Shown: positions 1-9,044, numbered from the stretch's first letter. The stretch: DNA of 64,000 nt from Oscillospiraceae bacterium (GCA_017535865.1 JAFXTM010000005.1:1-64000), one strand, 5' to 3'. The notes: generated by a model not told the origin, from the sequence alone. Numbers and translations are program-made.

Positions 1-1154
1 AAGGTCTTGCAGAGGACCGCGCCGGCGTCCTCGGCCATCATGATGCCGTCGCCGGTGCAGAGGCTGTTGCCGCCGGCAGCGGCGTTCAGCTTGCGGGTCT
101 TGAGGAACTTCTCCTGCAGGTCGCGGTTGCCGAGGTAGCCGCCGGAGGCGATGATGACCGCCTTGGCATTGACGGTGACGGAGGTGCCGTCGGCCTTCTT
201 GGCGGTCACGCCGACCGCCTTCTCACCGTCCATCAGCAGGCCGGTCGCGGTGGTGTTGAAGAGGACCTCAACGCCCGAGTCCTCGAGAGCCTTGTTCCAG
301 AGCTCGACGCGCTCGTCCAGACCGTTGGTGATCAGGTGGAAGCCGCCCTTCTCGTTGATGAAGGGGGTCTCGAAACGGAAGTTGACTTCCTTCATGGCGT
401 AGCCGATGCCGACCAGATTCTCGACCGCGTTCTTGCTTTCGTCCAGGCAGCGGTGCATCAGAGCGGGGTTAGGAGTCCAGTGCGTGTAGTTCATGACATG
501 CTGGAAGACGTCCTCGACTTCGAGGGTGGTGCCGCCCTCCTTGGCCTCGAGAACGCTGGTGCGCACGGCGAAGGGTCCGGAGACCTTGATGCCGTTGACG
601 CCCGCGACGGAGCTGGCCTTCTCGATGGTCAGGACCTTGGCGCCCAGTTTGCCGGCCGTGATGGAGGCCATGAAGCCGGAGCCGCCGCAGCCGATGACGC
701 AGACGTCCACATCATAGGTCTCGTCAGCGCCCGCCTCGGCGGTGATGGTCTTGGCGAGCCAGGCTTCCTTATCGCCGCCGGCCTGCGCGACGCAGTCGGC
801 GATGGCTTCCTTGACAGCGCGGGAGGAGTTGGAGGCGCCGGTGATGCCGTCCAGGCCGCCTGCCTGGTTCTCGATGATCGCCGGGATCAGCTTGTCCTGG
901 ACCTGGGAGAAGAGGATCGGGGTCTCATCTTGGGAGAGGATCTCGACCTTCTCCAGCGCGGTCTCGCTGAAGGTGCATTCCACGGTGACATAGCTCAGGT
1001 TGCCGTAAGCGGTGGCCTGATAGGTGCCGGGCTTGAAGGTGAACTCGGAGTCAGCCAGGGCGCTGGCGCCGAAGATCGTCGTTGCCGCGAGGCCGAGGCC
1101 CGCTGCAGCGGTGCCCTTCAGAAACTCGCGGCGGGAGAGTTCTTTCTTAGCCAT
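1..1154 (-). CDS. Tat-exported FMN/FAD-dependent reductase (fumarate/urocanate reductase-like), C-terminus outside window
   Basis: Read from the minus strand starting at ATG 1154; about 384 residues lie in the window and the gene runs off the left edge. The N-terminus has a twin-arginine motif (SRREFLKG) followed by an Ala-rich hydrophobic stretch, so the protein is probably exported folded with its flavin. Residues about 45-125 look like an FMN-binding domain (GITGAS, the usual covalent-FMN type motif). From about 140 an FAD-binding fold begins (VCVIGCGGSGFMA) and continues to the edge (ASGGYLGN, NSLCTGDG). This FMN-binding plus FAD_binding_2 arrangement is typical of extracellular anaerobic reductases acting on fumarate, urocanate, acrylate-like or phenolic acceptors. 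The acceptor cannot be told because the catalytic arginine region is outside the window. An AAAGGA site precedes the start and a good promoter lies at 1230-1258. Confidence 0.88.
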   Translation of the reverse strand, partial: MAKKELSRREFLKGTAAAGLGLAATTIFGASALADSEFTFKPGTYQATAYGNLSYVTVECTFSETALEKVEILSQDETPILFSQVQDKLIPAIIENQAGGLDGITGASNSSRAVKEAIADCVAQAGGDKEAWLAKTITAEAGADETYDVDVCVIGCGGSGFMASITAGKLGAKVLTIEKASSVAGVNGIKVSGPFAVRTSVLEAKEGGTTLEVEDVFQHVMNYTHWTPNPALMHRCLDESKNAVENLVGIGYAMKEVNFRFETPFINEKGGFHLITNGLDERVELWNKALEDSGVEVLFNTTATGLLMDGEKAVGVTAKKADGTSVTVNAKAVIIASGGYLGNRDLQEKFLKTRKLNAAAGGNSLCTGDGIMMAEDAGAVLCKT

Positions 1155-1229
1155 TTTTTTACATTCCTTTCACAAAAAAATGATGTGGTCTCGTCAAACC
1201 GAACTCAGTTGGTCGGACACACTGTCAGT

Positions 1230-1258
1230 ATTATAACAAAAGGATGAAATAAAAACAA
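1230..1258 (-). promoter_or_regulatory. Promoter of the flavin reductase gene
   Basis: On the minus strand TTGTTT (1258-1253), 17-bp spacer, TATAAT (1235-1230). The predicted transcript start near 1223 leaves a leader of about 70 nt before ATG 1154. The surrounding 1155-1353 stretch is AT-rich, with no ORF. Confidence 0.6.
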
Positions 1259-1353
1259 GCAAGCATTCTGTTTTAATTCAAAATAATATAGTGTTTTTTT
1301 ATGCAGTTTTATCATGCCGTATAAAATCCAACTTTTTTGTCATTTTCATGTAA

Positions 1354-1387
1354 TCAAAACGAGAGCCGGATAAGGCTCCCGTTTTGA
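1354..1387 (-). terminator. Hairpin terminator downstream of the small membrane peptide gene
   Basis: Outer stem tcaaaacg/cgttttga and inner stem gagcc/ggctc with one mismatch. It lies just beyond the stop of the 71-aa gene on the minus strand, at the end of the prfA-to-peptide gene series. Confidence 0.55.
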
Positions 1388-1429
1388 TCGATGCTGCAGG
1401 AAGTGTTGTTTTTCCCCGCCCGTGTCTGT

Positions 1430-1645
1430 TTACGCTTTTTTGAGCATCCCACCGACTTTCGTTTTGAGAGCGGAAAGGATCTCGTGCCGATTTGTATAGC
1501 TCATATAGGTACCGACGGCGGCCAGTATAAGTAGCAGCACGCTGCCAAACAGCTTGCGAATAAATCGGCGAAAACGTTTCTTCGCTTTCTTCTGTCTCTT
1601 CTTCCGTCCTCTCTGCAGCAGCATTTTGACAAGCTTCAGGATCAT
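1430..1645 (-). CDS. Small basic single-pass membrane protein, unknown function
   Basis: 71 residues. The first 32 are extremely basic (runs of R/K), followed by one transmembrane helix at about 33-49 and a short polar tail ending in KKA. A strong AGGAGG site sits 7 nt before the ATG at 1645. It follows the PI-PLC-like gene by about 30 bp on the same strand and is probably the last gene of that operon. The positive N-terminus predicts the N-terminus inside. I recognise no family. Similar short cationic membrane peptides could anchor to nucleic acid or act as small regulators, but nothing here shows it. Confidence 0.6.
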   Translation of the reverse strand: MILKLVKMLLQRGRKKRQKKAKKRFRRFIRKLFGSVLLLILAAVGTYMSYTNRHEILSALKTKVGGMLKKA

Positions 1646-1676
1646 GTGTTTTCCTCCTCTATATATGTTTTGAATA

Positions 1677-2684
1677 CTATGCGTTCATCAAATAGATCTG
1701 CCGTGCCAACCTCGCGTCAAAAAAGTCCAGTACGATCCAGCCGGAAAGCTGCTTCTGCTCCAGCAGACGGACGTTGAGCTTGCGGGCAAAAGCGTAAGGA
1801 TGGCCGTAGGCTGCCGTCCCTTTGGTGCTCAGAAAATGGATGGTCACGTCGCCGCTCTGCCTCTGTTCTTCCGCCGCGGCCATCCCCTTCTGGAAGGCCG
1901 TCCATTTGTCCTCCGTGCCATACTCGAACCGATCCTGAACCCAGAGCGTGAAGGAACCCTGGTCTGTCGGCTCCGTATTCAGCGCAACACTCTCGCTCCC
2001 CTTTTGATCCGGCCACAGGAACGGGATACCCGCGCGTTCGCCCAGCCCAGCCTCGTCTTCATAGCGGCGCATGAGCACCAGTCGGCCGCGCGCTTCGCCG
2101 AGCGTCGGGATCGAATCGCTCAGGAGCCAGAAACCCGGCCTTGCCGAGGTGAAGCCATCGAGGACCGTCTGGAACGCCGCGGTCGGCATGCCGCCGTGTT
2201 CGTGCTTCACAGCGAAGACCACCGTTTCCGTCGGGTGCTGATTCAGAAAGGCATAGCACTGGTTAAGAACCTCGTCGAGGTACAGCGTCCCGCCAAAGGC
2301 GCTCGTCTTGCATTTGGTAAAGCCGTGCATGAGCTTTGGGAAATCCTCGCCTCTCTCCGCATCGCCCAGGCGGATGTCCAGATAACGACAGCCCGCCTCA
2401 AGCTGTTCGCCGATCGAAAGCGCCTGGCATTTTGAGAAAAAAGCCAATTGCACATACTGCGTAGCGCTGTCATGGGAACCGGGGAGGACCAGTTCGTTCA
2501 AACGAAGTCCGTCGTCCAGCTCCGCCATCCAGTCCGCCGAACCGGGGACGGCCGACTCCTTGACCTGCTCCGTCAGCGGGATGATCAGAACGGCCGACGC
2601 AGTGAGCAAAAGGAGCACCAGCAGAAAAGCAAGAAAGCGCCCCAGCAGGCAGCCGATAGTTTTTTTCTTTCTGTCTCGCTTCAT
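1677..2684 (-). CDS. PI-PLC X-domain-like membrane-anchored or secreted phosphodiesterase
   Basis: 335 residues. A basic start (MKRDRKKK) and a hydrophobic helix at about 12-33 form a signal anchor. The rest resembles the phosphatidylinositol-specific phospholipase C X domain: LPGSHDSAT (about 67-75) carries the first catalytic His, CRYLDIR (about 98-104) carries metal- or substrate-site residues, and LMHGF (about 120) carries the second His. Bacterial PI-PLCs cleave phosphoinositides or GPI-like lipids. The lipid target here is unknown. The gene starts one base after the M18 aminopeptidase stop, so translation is probably coupled. No strong ribosome site precedes it. Confidence 0.8.
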   Translation of the reverse strand: MKRDRKKKTIGCLLGRFLAFLLVLLLLTASAVLIIPLTEQVKESAVPGSADWMAELDDGLRLNELVLPGSHDSATQYVQLAFFSKCQALSIGEQLEAGCRYLDIRLGDAERGEDFPKLMHGFTKCKTSAFGGTLYLDEVLNQCYAFLNQHPTETVVFAVKHEHGGMPTAAFQTVLDGFTSARPGFWLLSDSIPTLGEARGRLVLMRRYEDEAGLGERAGIPFLWPDQKGSESVALNTEPTDQGSFTLWVQDRFEYGTEDKWTAFQKGMAAAEEQRQSGDVTIHFLSTKGTAAYGHPYAFARKLNVRLLEQKQLSGWIVLDFFDARLARQIYLMNA

Positions 2685-2685
2685 C

Positions 2686-4068
2686 TTACTTGTCCAAATA
2701 GGCGGCCAGCACGCCCTTATAGATCATATAGCAGTCGAGCTTTCCGACGACCTCAAACGGAGCGTGCATGCTCAGCACGGGTACACCCGCATCGATGGTG
2801 TCGATGTTGCGCTTGGACATAAAACGGGCAATGGTCCCGCCGCCTCCCTGATCGACCTTGCCGAGTTCGGCCATCTGCCAGAGGACTCCCTCGCGCTCGA
2901 ACAGGCGGCGTATATAGGCCACGACCTCCGCAGAAGCGTCGCTGGTGGTATACTTCCCGCGCGCACCGGTGAATTTGCAGACGCCCACGCCGTAGTTGAG
3001 CATGGATTCGCTGCGTTTCTCGGAGACCTCGGGATAGTTCGGATCAAAGGCGTTGGTGACGTCGGCGGAGAGGCAGAAGCTGTTTTCAAAGCAGTGCCGA
3101 AGTGCCACACCCTGGCTCTCGCAGAGATCCGACATAAAGCACTCAAAGGCTGCGCTCTGCATACCGGTCACGCCCTCTGATCCGATCTCCTCCTTGTCCA
3201 CAAGGAGGCACACGCAAGTCCGCTCGGGCTCCTGTACATCAAAGATAGCCCTCAACTCAGCATAGGCACAGACTCGGTCATCGTGTCCATAGCCGCCGAT
3301 CATCGACCGGTCGAGACCGATCTCGCACACGTCATAAGCCGGCGCTGCCACGAGTTCGGCTGACAGGAAATCCTCCTCGGTGATGTCATACATGTCATGG
3401 AGAATGCTCATCACAGCGAGCTTCACGCGGTCTTTCCCCTCGTCGGCATAGGGTGCGGACCCGATCAGGATGTTTAGTCCTTCGCCGGTGATACCCTCAG
3501 CCATCGTCTTCTTCATCTGATCCTGCGCCAGATGCGGCAGCAGATCGGTGATAACAAAGCGCGGCTCCCCCGGTTCGCGGCCGATCACGATGTCCACCGT
3601 TTCACCGGACTTGAGTGCCACGACGCCATGCAGCTCCAGTGGGATCGTGACCCATTGGTATTTTTTTAAGCCGCCGTAATAGTGGGTCTTGAAAAAGCAC
3701 AGTTCGTCCGACTCGTACATCGTCACCTGCTTCAGATCGAGGCGCGGCGAATCCACATGCGCGCCGGCAATCACGCTGCCCTCGCTGAGAGACTTCTTTC
3801 CGATCACGGCGAGCATCAGGGATTTACCGCGATTGCTCTTGTAAACTCTGTCTCCCGCCTTGAGCGGCATCCCGGGCACATAGGGCACAAAGCCTGCCTC
3901 CTCGGCCTGGACGATGGCATTGGCGACAGCCTCTCGCTCGGTACGGGAGACGTTCAGCCAGGCCATATAGTCCCGGCAATAGGCTTCGATCGCAAGACGC
4001 TCCTTGGTGTCGATTCGGTCATAACCGTTCTTCTTTTCGTAAAACAGTTTCTCTCTCAGATCACTCAT
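2686..4068 (-). CDS. apeB: M18 family aminopeptidase
   Basis: 460 residues, the usual length for M18. Metal-site motifs are visible: AGAHVDSPRLDLK (about 99-111), GYGHDDRVCAY (about 266-276), DKEEIGSEG (about 298-306, general base and metal ligand) and SMHAPFE near the C-terminus (metal-binding His). M18 enzymes are dodecameric cytosolic zinc aminopeptidases that remove N-terminal acidic or neutral residues and finish peptide breakdown. The start at 4068 follows an AAGGAG site and overlaps the end of the TsaC-CoaE gene by 8 bp, showing coupling in the prfA operon. Peptide turnover fits the nearby oligopeptide importer and PepF. Confidence 0.93.
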   Translation of the reverse strand: MSDLREKLFYEKKNGYDRIDTKERLAIEAYCRDYMAWLNVSRTEREAVANAIVQAEEAGFVPYVPGMPLKAGDRVYKSNRGKSLMLAVIGKKSLSEGSVIAGAHVDSPRLDLKQVTMYESDELCFFKTHYYGGLKKYQWVTIPLELHGVVALKSGETVDIVIGREPGEPRFVITDLLPHLAQDQMKKTMAEGITGEGLNILIGSAPYADEGKDRVKLAVMSILHDMYDITEEDFLSAELVAAPAYDVCEIGLDRSMIGGYGHDDRVCAYAELRAIFDVQEPERTCVCLLVDKEEIGSEGVTGMQSAAFECFMSDLCESQGVALRHCFENSFCLSADVTNAFDPNYPEVSEKRSESMLNYGVGVCKFTGARGKYTTSDASAEVVAYIRRLFEREGVLWQMAELGKVDQGGGGTIARFMSKRNIDTIDAGVPVLSMHAPFEVVGKLDCYMIYKGVLAAYLDK

Positions 4069-5269
4069 GTCTGATCTCCTTTAATAATTCTTTGAATTTT
4101 GTCAGAAAAGACGACTGATCTCCGTTATTATACAGGGAGTAGTCGCAGTGCTCGACAAAATATGCATCCTCCCGCTGCGCGTTCACGCGCCGTTCGGCGT
4201 CCTCGCGGGAGAGACCGTCGCGCGCCATGATACGTCCAATACGCGTCTCCCTGTCTGCCAGTACCGCAACCGTCGCGGTGCAGCGGTCGCCGAGCCCGCT
4301 CGAGAGGAGTTCGATCGCATCGACGGCGGCAAGCGTTTCGCCTTGCATCGCCCAGCCGCGCAGTCTCCGCTCTACCTCATTCATGACATGGCGGTGCGTG
4401 ATCGCGTTAAGCTGCGCAAGCGCATCGTGGTCGGAAAAAACGATCCGGCCAAGAGCTCGCCGGTTCAGACGCCCGTCCGTAACAGTACCCGGAAAGGCGG
4501 TGTCAAGCTCCTTCAGCAATCCGATATCGGTGTCCAGCAGTTCGTGATACACCTCATCGCAATCCAGCACGAGCCCGCCCTGCTGTGCGATCTCGCGCAA
4601 CGCGCTGGTCTTGCCGGAACCGGAGGGACCTGTGATGCCGATCAGTGTAAGATCCTCTGCCAGCGCAGAGGCGATTGTCTCCTCCGGCAGCGCACCCTGC
4701 CTCAGGACATGGTATGGGGTGCGCGACATATCCAAAAGCGTGGACTCCGTCCCGAGACCGCAGGGCCCGCCGTCAACGATCGCGGCGATCTTTCCGTCGA
4801 AATACCGCGCGACATCCCCTGCCGTTTTCGGACTAGGCTCTCCGGAGGGATTGGCCGAGGGAGCGGCAAAGGGCACGCCCGCTTCCTGCAGCAAGCGCAA
4901 GGTCAGCGCATGGTCCGGACAGCGAAGTCCCACCGTTTTGCCGCCGGCCCGCACGATATCCGGGACACAGTCTTTGGCTTTCATCACAATAGTGAGGGGG
5001 CCGGGCCAGAAGCGTTCTGCAAGGGCACGAGCTTGTGCGGGGATATCCTCGCAGTATCGGTCCATGGAACCCGCGTCGGGCACCATCAGAGAGAGAGGCT
5101 TTACTGCCGGGCGGCCTTTTACCTCATAAACCGCCTCCACGGCGCTCTCGTCCAGCCCGCTGCAGGCAAGACCGTAGACCGTCTCAGTGGGGACTGCCAC
5201 AAGCTCGCCTGCGCGAAGCAGTTCGGCGGCCTCCGGAAGATTTGCTTCGTTTATCATCAAGGTCTTCAT
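4061..5269 (-). CDS. Fusion of L-threonylcarbamoyladenylate synthase (TsaC/Sua5) and dephospho-CoA kinase (CoaE)
   Basis: 402 residues in one uninterrupted frame. Residues 1 to about 205 are TsaC/YrdC: PTETVYGLA (about 27-35), KGRP (about 51), the WPGPLT motif and SANPSGEPSP (about 137-146). This domain makes threonylcarbamoyl-AMP for the t6A37 modification of ANN-decoding tRNAs. Residues about 209-402 are CoaE-like: P-loop GITGPSGSGKT (about 211-221), LDCDEVYHELL corresponding to the usual DAD region, and the lid-like segment SREDAERRVNAQ (about 350). CoaE phosphorylates dephospho-CoA in the last step of CoA synthesis. The gene lies 3 bp after prfA. In many Firmicutes prfA is followed by prmC then tsaC; no prmC is present here. 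Confidence 0.9.
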   Translation of the reverse strand: MKTLMINEANLPEAAELLRAGELVAVPTETVYGLACSGLDESAVEAVYEVKGRPAVKPLSLMVPDAGSMDRYCEDIPAQARALAERFWPGPLTIVMKAKDCVPDIVRAGGKTVGLRCPDHALTLRLLQEAGVPFAAPSANPSGEPSPKTAGDVARYFDGKIAAIVDGGPCGLGTESTLLDMSRTPYHVLRQGALPEETIASALAEDLTLIGITGPSGSGKTSALREIAQQGGLVLDCDEVYHELLDTDIGLLKELDTAFPGTVTDGRLNRRALGRIVFSDHDALAQLNAITHRHVMNEVERRLRGWAMQGETLAAVDAIELLSSGLGDRCTATVAVLADRETRIGRIMARDGLSREDAERRVNAQREDAYFVEHCDYSLYNNGDQSSFLTKFKELLKEIRHE

Positions 5270-5272
5270 GCT

Positions 5273-6340
5273 TTATCCTGTCTGTTCCTTCAGTTTGCGC
5301 GCCTGATCAGCCGTCACCAGCGCATCGATCAGCGGATCGAGGTCGCCGTCGATCACGGCTGAGAGGTTGAAGTTCTTGCTGTCCCCTTCCAGGCGATGGT
5401 CCGTCACGCGGTTCTGGGGAAAGTTATAGGTGCGCACCCGCTCGCTTCGGTCGCCTGAACCGATCTGGCTCTTGCGCTCGGCGGCAAGCGCGGCAGCCTG
5501 TTTTGCCTGCTTCTGTTCATACAGCTTGGCGCGCAGGATCTGCATGGCTCGGTCCTTGTTTTTATACTGGCTGCGCTCGTCCTGGCATTCCACGACGAGG
5601 CCAGTCGGCAGATACGTGATGCGGATCGCGCTCTCTGTCTTGTTGACATGCTGCCCGCCGGCTCCGGAGGAGCGATAGGTGTCGATACGCAGGTCGTTCA
5701 TGTCCAGCTTGAAGTCCACATCTTCGACCTCGGGCAGCACCGCGACCGTGGCCGCGGAGGTATGGATGCGTCCACCGGACTCGGTGATCGGAACGCGCTG
5801 GACGCGGTGTCCGCCGGCCTCAAATTTTAGGCGTGACCATGCTCCCTGACCCTCGATGACAATGCTGATCTCTTTAATTCCGCCGAGTTCCGTCTCGCTG
5901 ATGTTGGCAATATCCAATTTCCAACCCCTGCGTTCGGCGTACATGCTGTACATGCGGAAGAGGTCCGCCGCAAAGAGCATGCCTTCCTCGCCGCCGACGC
6001 CGCCGCGGATCTCCATAATAACGTTCTTTTCATCGTTCGGATCTTTTGGCAAAAGCAGGATTCGGATCTCCTGTTCCAGCCGCTCCTGCTCCGCCCTTGC
6101 CGTACGGAGTTCCTCCTGCGCAAGAGCGCGCATTTCAGGATCGTCCAGCAGCTCCTGCGCCGAGGCGATGTCCTCCTCTACACGTTCCCATGCACGGTAC
6201 GCCTCGACCAGAGGCTGCAGTTCCCTGGCCTCCCGCTCGCATCTGGCATAGAGCTTCGGATCGGAATATGTCTCCGGTTCCTCCATGCGTCGCCGCAGTT
6301 CCTCGTATTGCTCTTTCAGTCCGCTCAGCCGTTCAAACAT
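5273..6340 (-). CDS. prfA: Peptide chain release factor 1
   Basis: 355 residues, normal length for RF1. The universally conserved GGQ motif (SGAGGQHVNK, about 226-235) inserts into the peptidyl-transferase centre to release the peptide at UAA and UAG. The N-terminal part is charged and helical (domain 1), followed by the GGVGGEEG region (about 110). First gene of the prfA / tsaC-coaE / apeB / PLC-like series, with a GGGAG site before ATG 6340 and its own promoter at 6371-6399. Confidence 0.97.
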   Translation of the reverse strand: MFERLSGLKEQYEELRRRMEEPETYSDPKLYARCEREARELQPLVEAYRAWERVEEDIASAQELLDDPEMRALAQEELRTARAEQERLEQEIRILLLPKDPNDEKNVIMEIRGGVGGEEGMLFAADLFRMYSMYAERRGWKLDIANISETELGGIKEISIVIEGQGAWSRLKFEAGGHRVQRVPITESGGRIHTSAATVAVLPEVEDVDFKLDMNDLRIDTYRSSGAGGQHVNKTESAIRITYLPTGLVVECQDERSQYKNKDRAMQILRAKLYEQKQAKQAAALAAERKSQIGSGDRSERVRTYNFPQNRVTDHRLEGDSKNFNLSAVIDGDLDPLIDALVTADQARKLKEQTG

Positions 6341-6370
6341 AGGCTTCTCCCGTTTTCATTCATGGGGTCC

Positions 6371-6399
6371 ATTGTACCACGGTTTCCGTACTCTGTAAA
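6371..6399 (-). promoter_or_regulatory. Promoter of the prfA operon
   Basis: On the minus strand TTTACA (6399-6394), 17-bp spacer, TACAAT (6376-6371). It lies in the gap between tmcAL and prfA, so prfA and its followers need not rely on tmcAL transcription. The spacer region also forms an ACGGTTT/AAACCGT hairpin. Confidence 0.6.
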
Positions 6400-6402
6400 C
6401 CG

Positions 6403-7599
6403 TCAGCGCATTATGGGACTCGTTCGCCAGTCTCCGCCCGGACGGCGTTCTTCCGGTTCTGAAAAACCAAGCACATAGAAGTCGTGAGCCTGTGCGCCCA
6501 GAACAAAAAGCGCTTCGCACTCCTTCGACAGCTCATGCACAGCGGCCGGCTTCGTCAAGATCGGAATCGCCGCGCTGTCTGTGCGCTCATGCAGCAGCGC
6601 ACGGCCCATCTCATTCGCCGCCAGGACCCGCGCGTAGGGCGGCACGCCGTCTGCCATGCCGCTCCTCACACCGAGGCAGGCGCAGAGGCATAGGCGACGG
6701 ACACGCGCAAGAGGATAACGCTTTGACTTCGTTGAATTCAGGATCGCACCCAGGCTCGCCTCTTCCCGAACAGCCCGGCAAAGACGCCGGCCCAGTCCAT
6801 CAGCGGCGTCGGGCAAATCGAGGAACGCGGCTTCATCCAGATCCCGAAGTCTGGCGAGCATGGGCAGTTCGAGTGCGTCCGGCCCGTTCATGACTCGCCC
6901 TTTTTCCGTCTCCCGGTCAAATATCACCGCTGCCGCTTGCGGCACTTCACCCGAGACAGTCTCCCCCGCATACAGACGGCGGCGCAGCGTGGAGGCAGAG
7001 AACGGTCTCTCAGCGTCTATGTGATCGTGCCCGCTGCCAATGCGTCTGACGGCGAAGAGCTCCATGCCCAGACCGAGCTGTCGTATGGCTTTGGCGTATT
7101 CCACGGCCAGGATATCGTTTGGTTCGCTTAACAGACGCGCCCTGTCCCCTATCCATTTCTCCGCCTCGAGCTGCCGCGCAGCGGCGAAGGAGAGTGCAGC
7201 GTCGGCCTTCATGCGTTTCTTCACCGCAGCAAGGAAGTCCGGTTGAAGGACAAGTTCCGCCAGCTCATCCAACGCTTCGGTCTCTCCGCTCTCGCTCCCG
7301 AAGCACAGTCTCTCTGCACCGAGTGCCCCTGCCAGTCCTGCCGCTCCCCTCGCAAAACCCTCGGCCGACGAGAGGCACCAGGGCAGGGGCAGTTCCACGA
7401 CCAGATCCGCCCCACAGGCCACAGCGGCCTCCGCACGGGCAAATTTGGAAAACACAGCCGCTTCTCCTCGCTGCACAAAATCTCCCGACATGACACAGAG
7501 CAGCGTAGCCTTCTCCCCGGTCGCCCGCCGGCACTCGCTCAAATGATAGAGGTGACCCCAGTGAAAGGGGTTGTATTCGCAGACGACGCCTAGGATCAT
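6403..7599 (-). CDS. tmcAL: tRNA(Met) cytidine acetate ligase (YlbM family)
   Basis: 398 residues, close to the family's length. The N-terminus has the nucleotidyltransferase signature VCEYNPFHWGHLYHL (about 5-19, HxGH type) and MSGDFVQRG (about 38-46). The SGHDHI and FSASTLRRRL segments near 185-205 fit the second nucleotide motif. TmcAL uses ATP and acetate to make N4-acetylcytidine at the wobble position of elongator tRNA-Met. GGGAGG precedes the ATG. It is divergent from acetate kinase, which also works on acetate; that neighbourhood is often seen in Firmicutes. Confidence 0.9.
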   Translation of the reverse strand: MILGVVCEYNPFHWGHLYHLSECRRATGEKATLLCVMSGDFVQRGEAAVFSKFARAEAAVACGADLVVELPLPWCLSSAEGFARGAAGLAGALGAERLCFGSESGETEALDELAELVLQPDFLAAVKKRMKADAALSFAAARQLEAEKWIGDRARLLSEPNDILAVEYAKAIRQLGLGMELFAVRRIGSGHDHIDAERPFSASTLRRRLYAGETVSGEVPQAAAVIFDRETEKGRVMNGPDALELPMLARLRDLDEAAFLDLPDAADGLGRRLCRAVREEASLGAILNSTKSKRYPLARVRRLCLCACLGVRSGMADGVPPYARVLAANEMGRALLHERTDSAAIPILTKPAAVHELSKECEALFVLGAQAHDFYVLGFSEPEERRPGGDWRTSPIMR

Positions 7600-7668
7600 G
7601 TCGCACCTCCCGAAAAAAGACTTGCGTTTTTCCGTATTTGTATTAGAATGACTCTGTTAGGTATTCTA

Positions 7669-7674
7669 TATAAT
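7669..7674 (+). promoter_or_regulatory. Possible -10 element for ackA
   Basis: TATAAT lies 35 bp before the ackA ATG in the 110-bp divergent gap between tmcAL and ackA. I see no convincing -35 hexamer at normal spacing, so the promoter call is weak. Confidence 0.3.
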
Positions 7675-7709
7675 TTCACCATACTTTACAAGAGAAAGGA
7701 AACCGATCC

Positions 7710-8906
7710 ATGAAAATTCTTGTCATCAACGCCGGCAGCTCCTCCCTCAAGTATCAGCTCATCGATATGGAGACCGAGGAGGTCATGGCCAAGGGTCTCT
7801 GCGAGCGCATCGGCATCGACGGCCATCTGAAGCACAGCCCGCTGATCGGCGGCAAGCCCGTGTTCAACGAGGACCTCCCCATGCCCACGCACTCCGAGGC
7901 GATCGCGGCTGTTATTGATAAGCTCACCAGCGCCGAATACGGTGTTGTCGGATCCATGAGCGAGATTGATGCCGTCGGTCACCGCGTCGTCCACGGCGGC
8001 GAGAAGTTTGCTTCCTCCGTGCTCATCGACGAAGAGGTCATGAAGGCGATCGAGGAGTGCATCCCCTTCGCACCGCTGCACAACCCGGCCAACATCACGG
8101 GTATCAACGCCTGCAAGTCCGTCATGGGCGACGTGCCGATGGTCGCCGTGTTTGACACTGCTTTCCACCAGACCATGCCCGGCAAAGCTTTCATGTATGC
8201 CGTTCCCTATGAGTATTACAAGAAGGACGGCATCCGCCGCTACGGCTTCCACGGCACCTCTCACCGCTACGTCTCCGCGCGCTGTGCCGAGCTGATGGGC
8301 AAGCCCCTTGAGGAGTTGAAGATCGTCACCTGCCACATGGGCAACGGCTCCTCCATCTGCGCGGTCGAGTACGGCAAGAGCGTCGACACCTCCATGGGCT
8401 TCACCCCTCTGGTCGGTCTGCCGATGGGCACGCGCTGCGGCGATCTGGATGCGGGCGTCATTCAGTTCATCATGAACAAGTATGGCTTCTCCATCAATGA
8501 GATGCTGAATATCCTCAACAAGAAGTCCGGCGTGCTTGGCATTTCCGGCGTCTCCTCCGACTTCCGCGATCTTGACAAAGCCGCGGGTGAGGGCATCGAC
8601 AAAGCCAAGCTGGCACTCGACATGTTCAACTACTGGGTCGCCAAGGTCGCCGGTTCCTACGTCGCCGCGATGAACGGCGTGGATGCCATCGTGTTCACCG
8701 CCGGCGTCGGCGAGAACAGCAAGGAGACCCGCAAGGGCATCTGCGAGTATTTCGGCTACCTCGGCGTGACGCTCGACGAGGCCGCCAACTCCAGGCGCGG
8801 TGAGGACGTGATGATCTCCACCCCGGACTCGAAGGTCAAGGTCTTTGTCATCCCCACGAACGAGGAGCTGGTCATCGCACGCGATACGCGCGACATTGTT
8901 GGCTGA
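7710..8906 (+). CDS. ackA: Acetate kinase
   Basis: 398 residues, full length. The N-terminus ([17 protein letters not shown]) is the ASKHA-fold phosphate-binding motif typical of AckA. HRVVHGG (about 91-97), [10 protein letters not shown] (about 178-187, catalytic His), HMGNGSS and [11 protein letters not shown] are all present, as is FTAGVGENS near 330. The enzyme interconverts acetyl phosphate + ADP and acetate + ATP, giving substrate-level ATP during fermentation. GAAAGG precedes the ATG by about 9 nt. No pta gene is adjacent. A strong terminator follows. Confidence 0.98.
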   Translation: MKILVINAGSSSLKYQLIDMETEEVMAKGLCERIGIDGHLKHSPLIGGKPVFNEDLPMPTHSEAIAAVIDKLTSAEYGVVGSMSEIDAVGHRVVHGGEKFASSVLIDEEVMKAIEECIPFAPLHNPANITGINACKSVMGDVPMVAVFDTAFHQTMPGKAFMYAVPYEYYKKDGIRRYGFHGTSHRYVSARCAELMGKPLEELKIVTCHMGNGSSICAVEYGKSVDTSMGFTPLVGLPMGTRCGDLDAGVIQFIMNKYGFSINEMLNILNKKSGVLGISGVSSDFRDLDKAAGEGIDKAKLALDMFNYWVAKVAGSYVAAMNGVDAIVFTAGVGENSKETRKGICEYFGYLGVTLDEAANSRRGEDVMISTPDSKVKVFVIPTNEELVIARDTRDIVG

Positions 8907-8937
8907 TAGAACAAACCTATATATTATTTATTCTTTC

Positions 8938-8980
8938 AGGCGGCCCGGATTTCTCTCCGGGCCGCCTTCGCCACTTTTTT
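8938..8980 (+). terminator. Rho-independent terminator of ackA
   Basis: Perfect 12-bp stem aggcggcccgga/tccgggccgcct (8938-8967) followed by a T run at 8974-8980. Confidence 0.9.
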
Positions 8981-9035
8981 TAACAGAAAACACTCAAAAT
9001 TGCAATATAAACTTGCTGGCTTTCCGCGAAGGATA

Positions 9036-9044
9036 TGGTATACT
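9036..9044 (+). promoter_or_regulatory. Extended -10 promoter for the regulator / ABC operon
   Basis: TGG followed by TATACT (9039-9044), an extended -10. TTGCTG at 9013 is the nearest -35-like hexamer but has 20-bp spacing. The transcript would begin about 15 nt before ATG 9067, close to the GAAAGGTGG ribosome site. Confidence 0.45.

Noticed and set aside
336..1247. Plus-strand frame opposite the flavin reductase
   Set aside because: The minus strand gives a coherent Tat signal, FMN and FAD motifs and a promoter; the plus frame has none.
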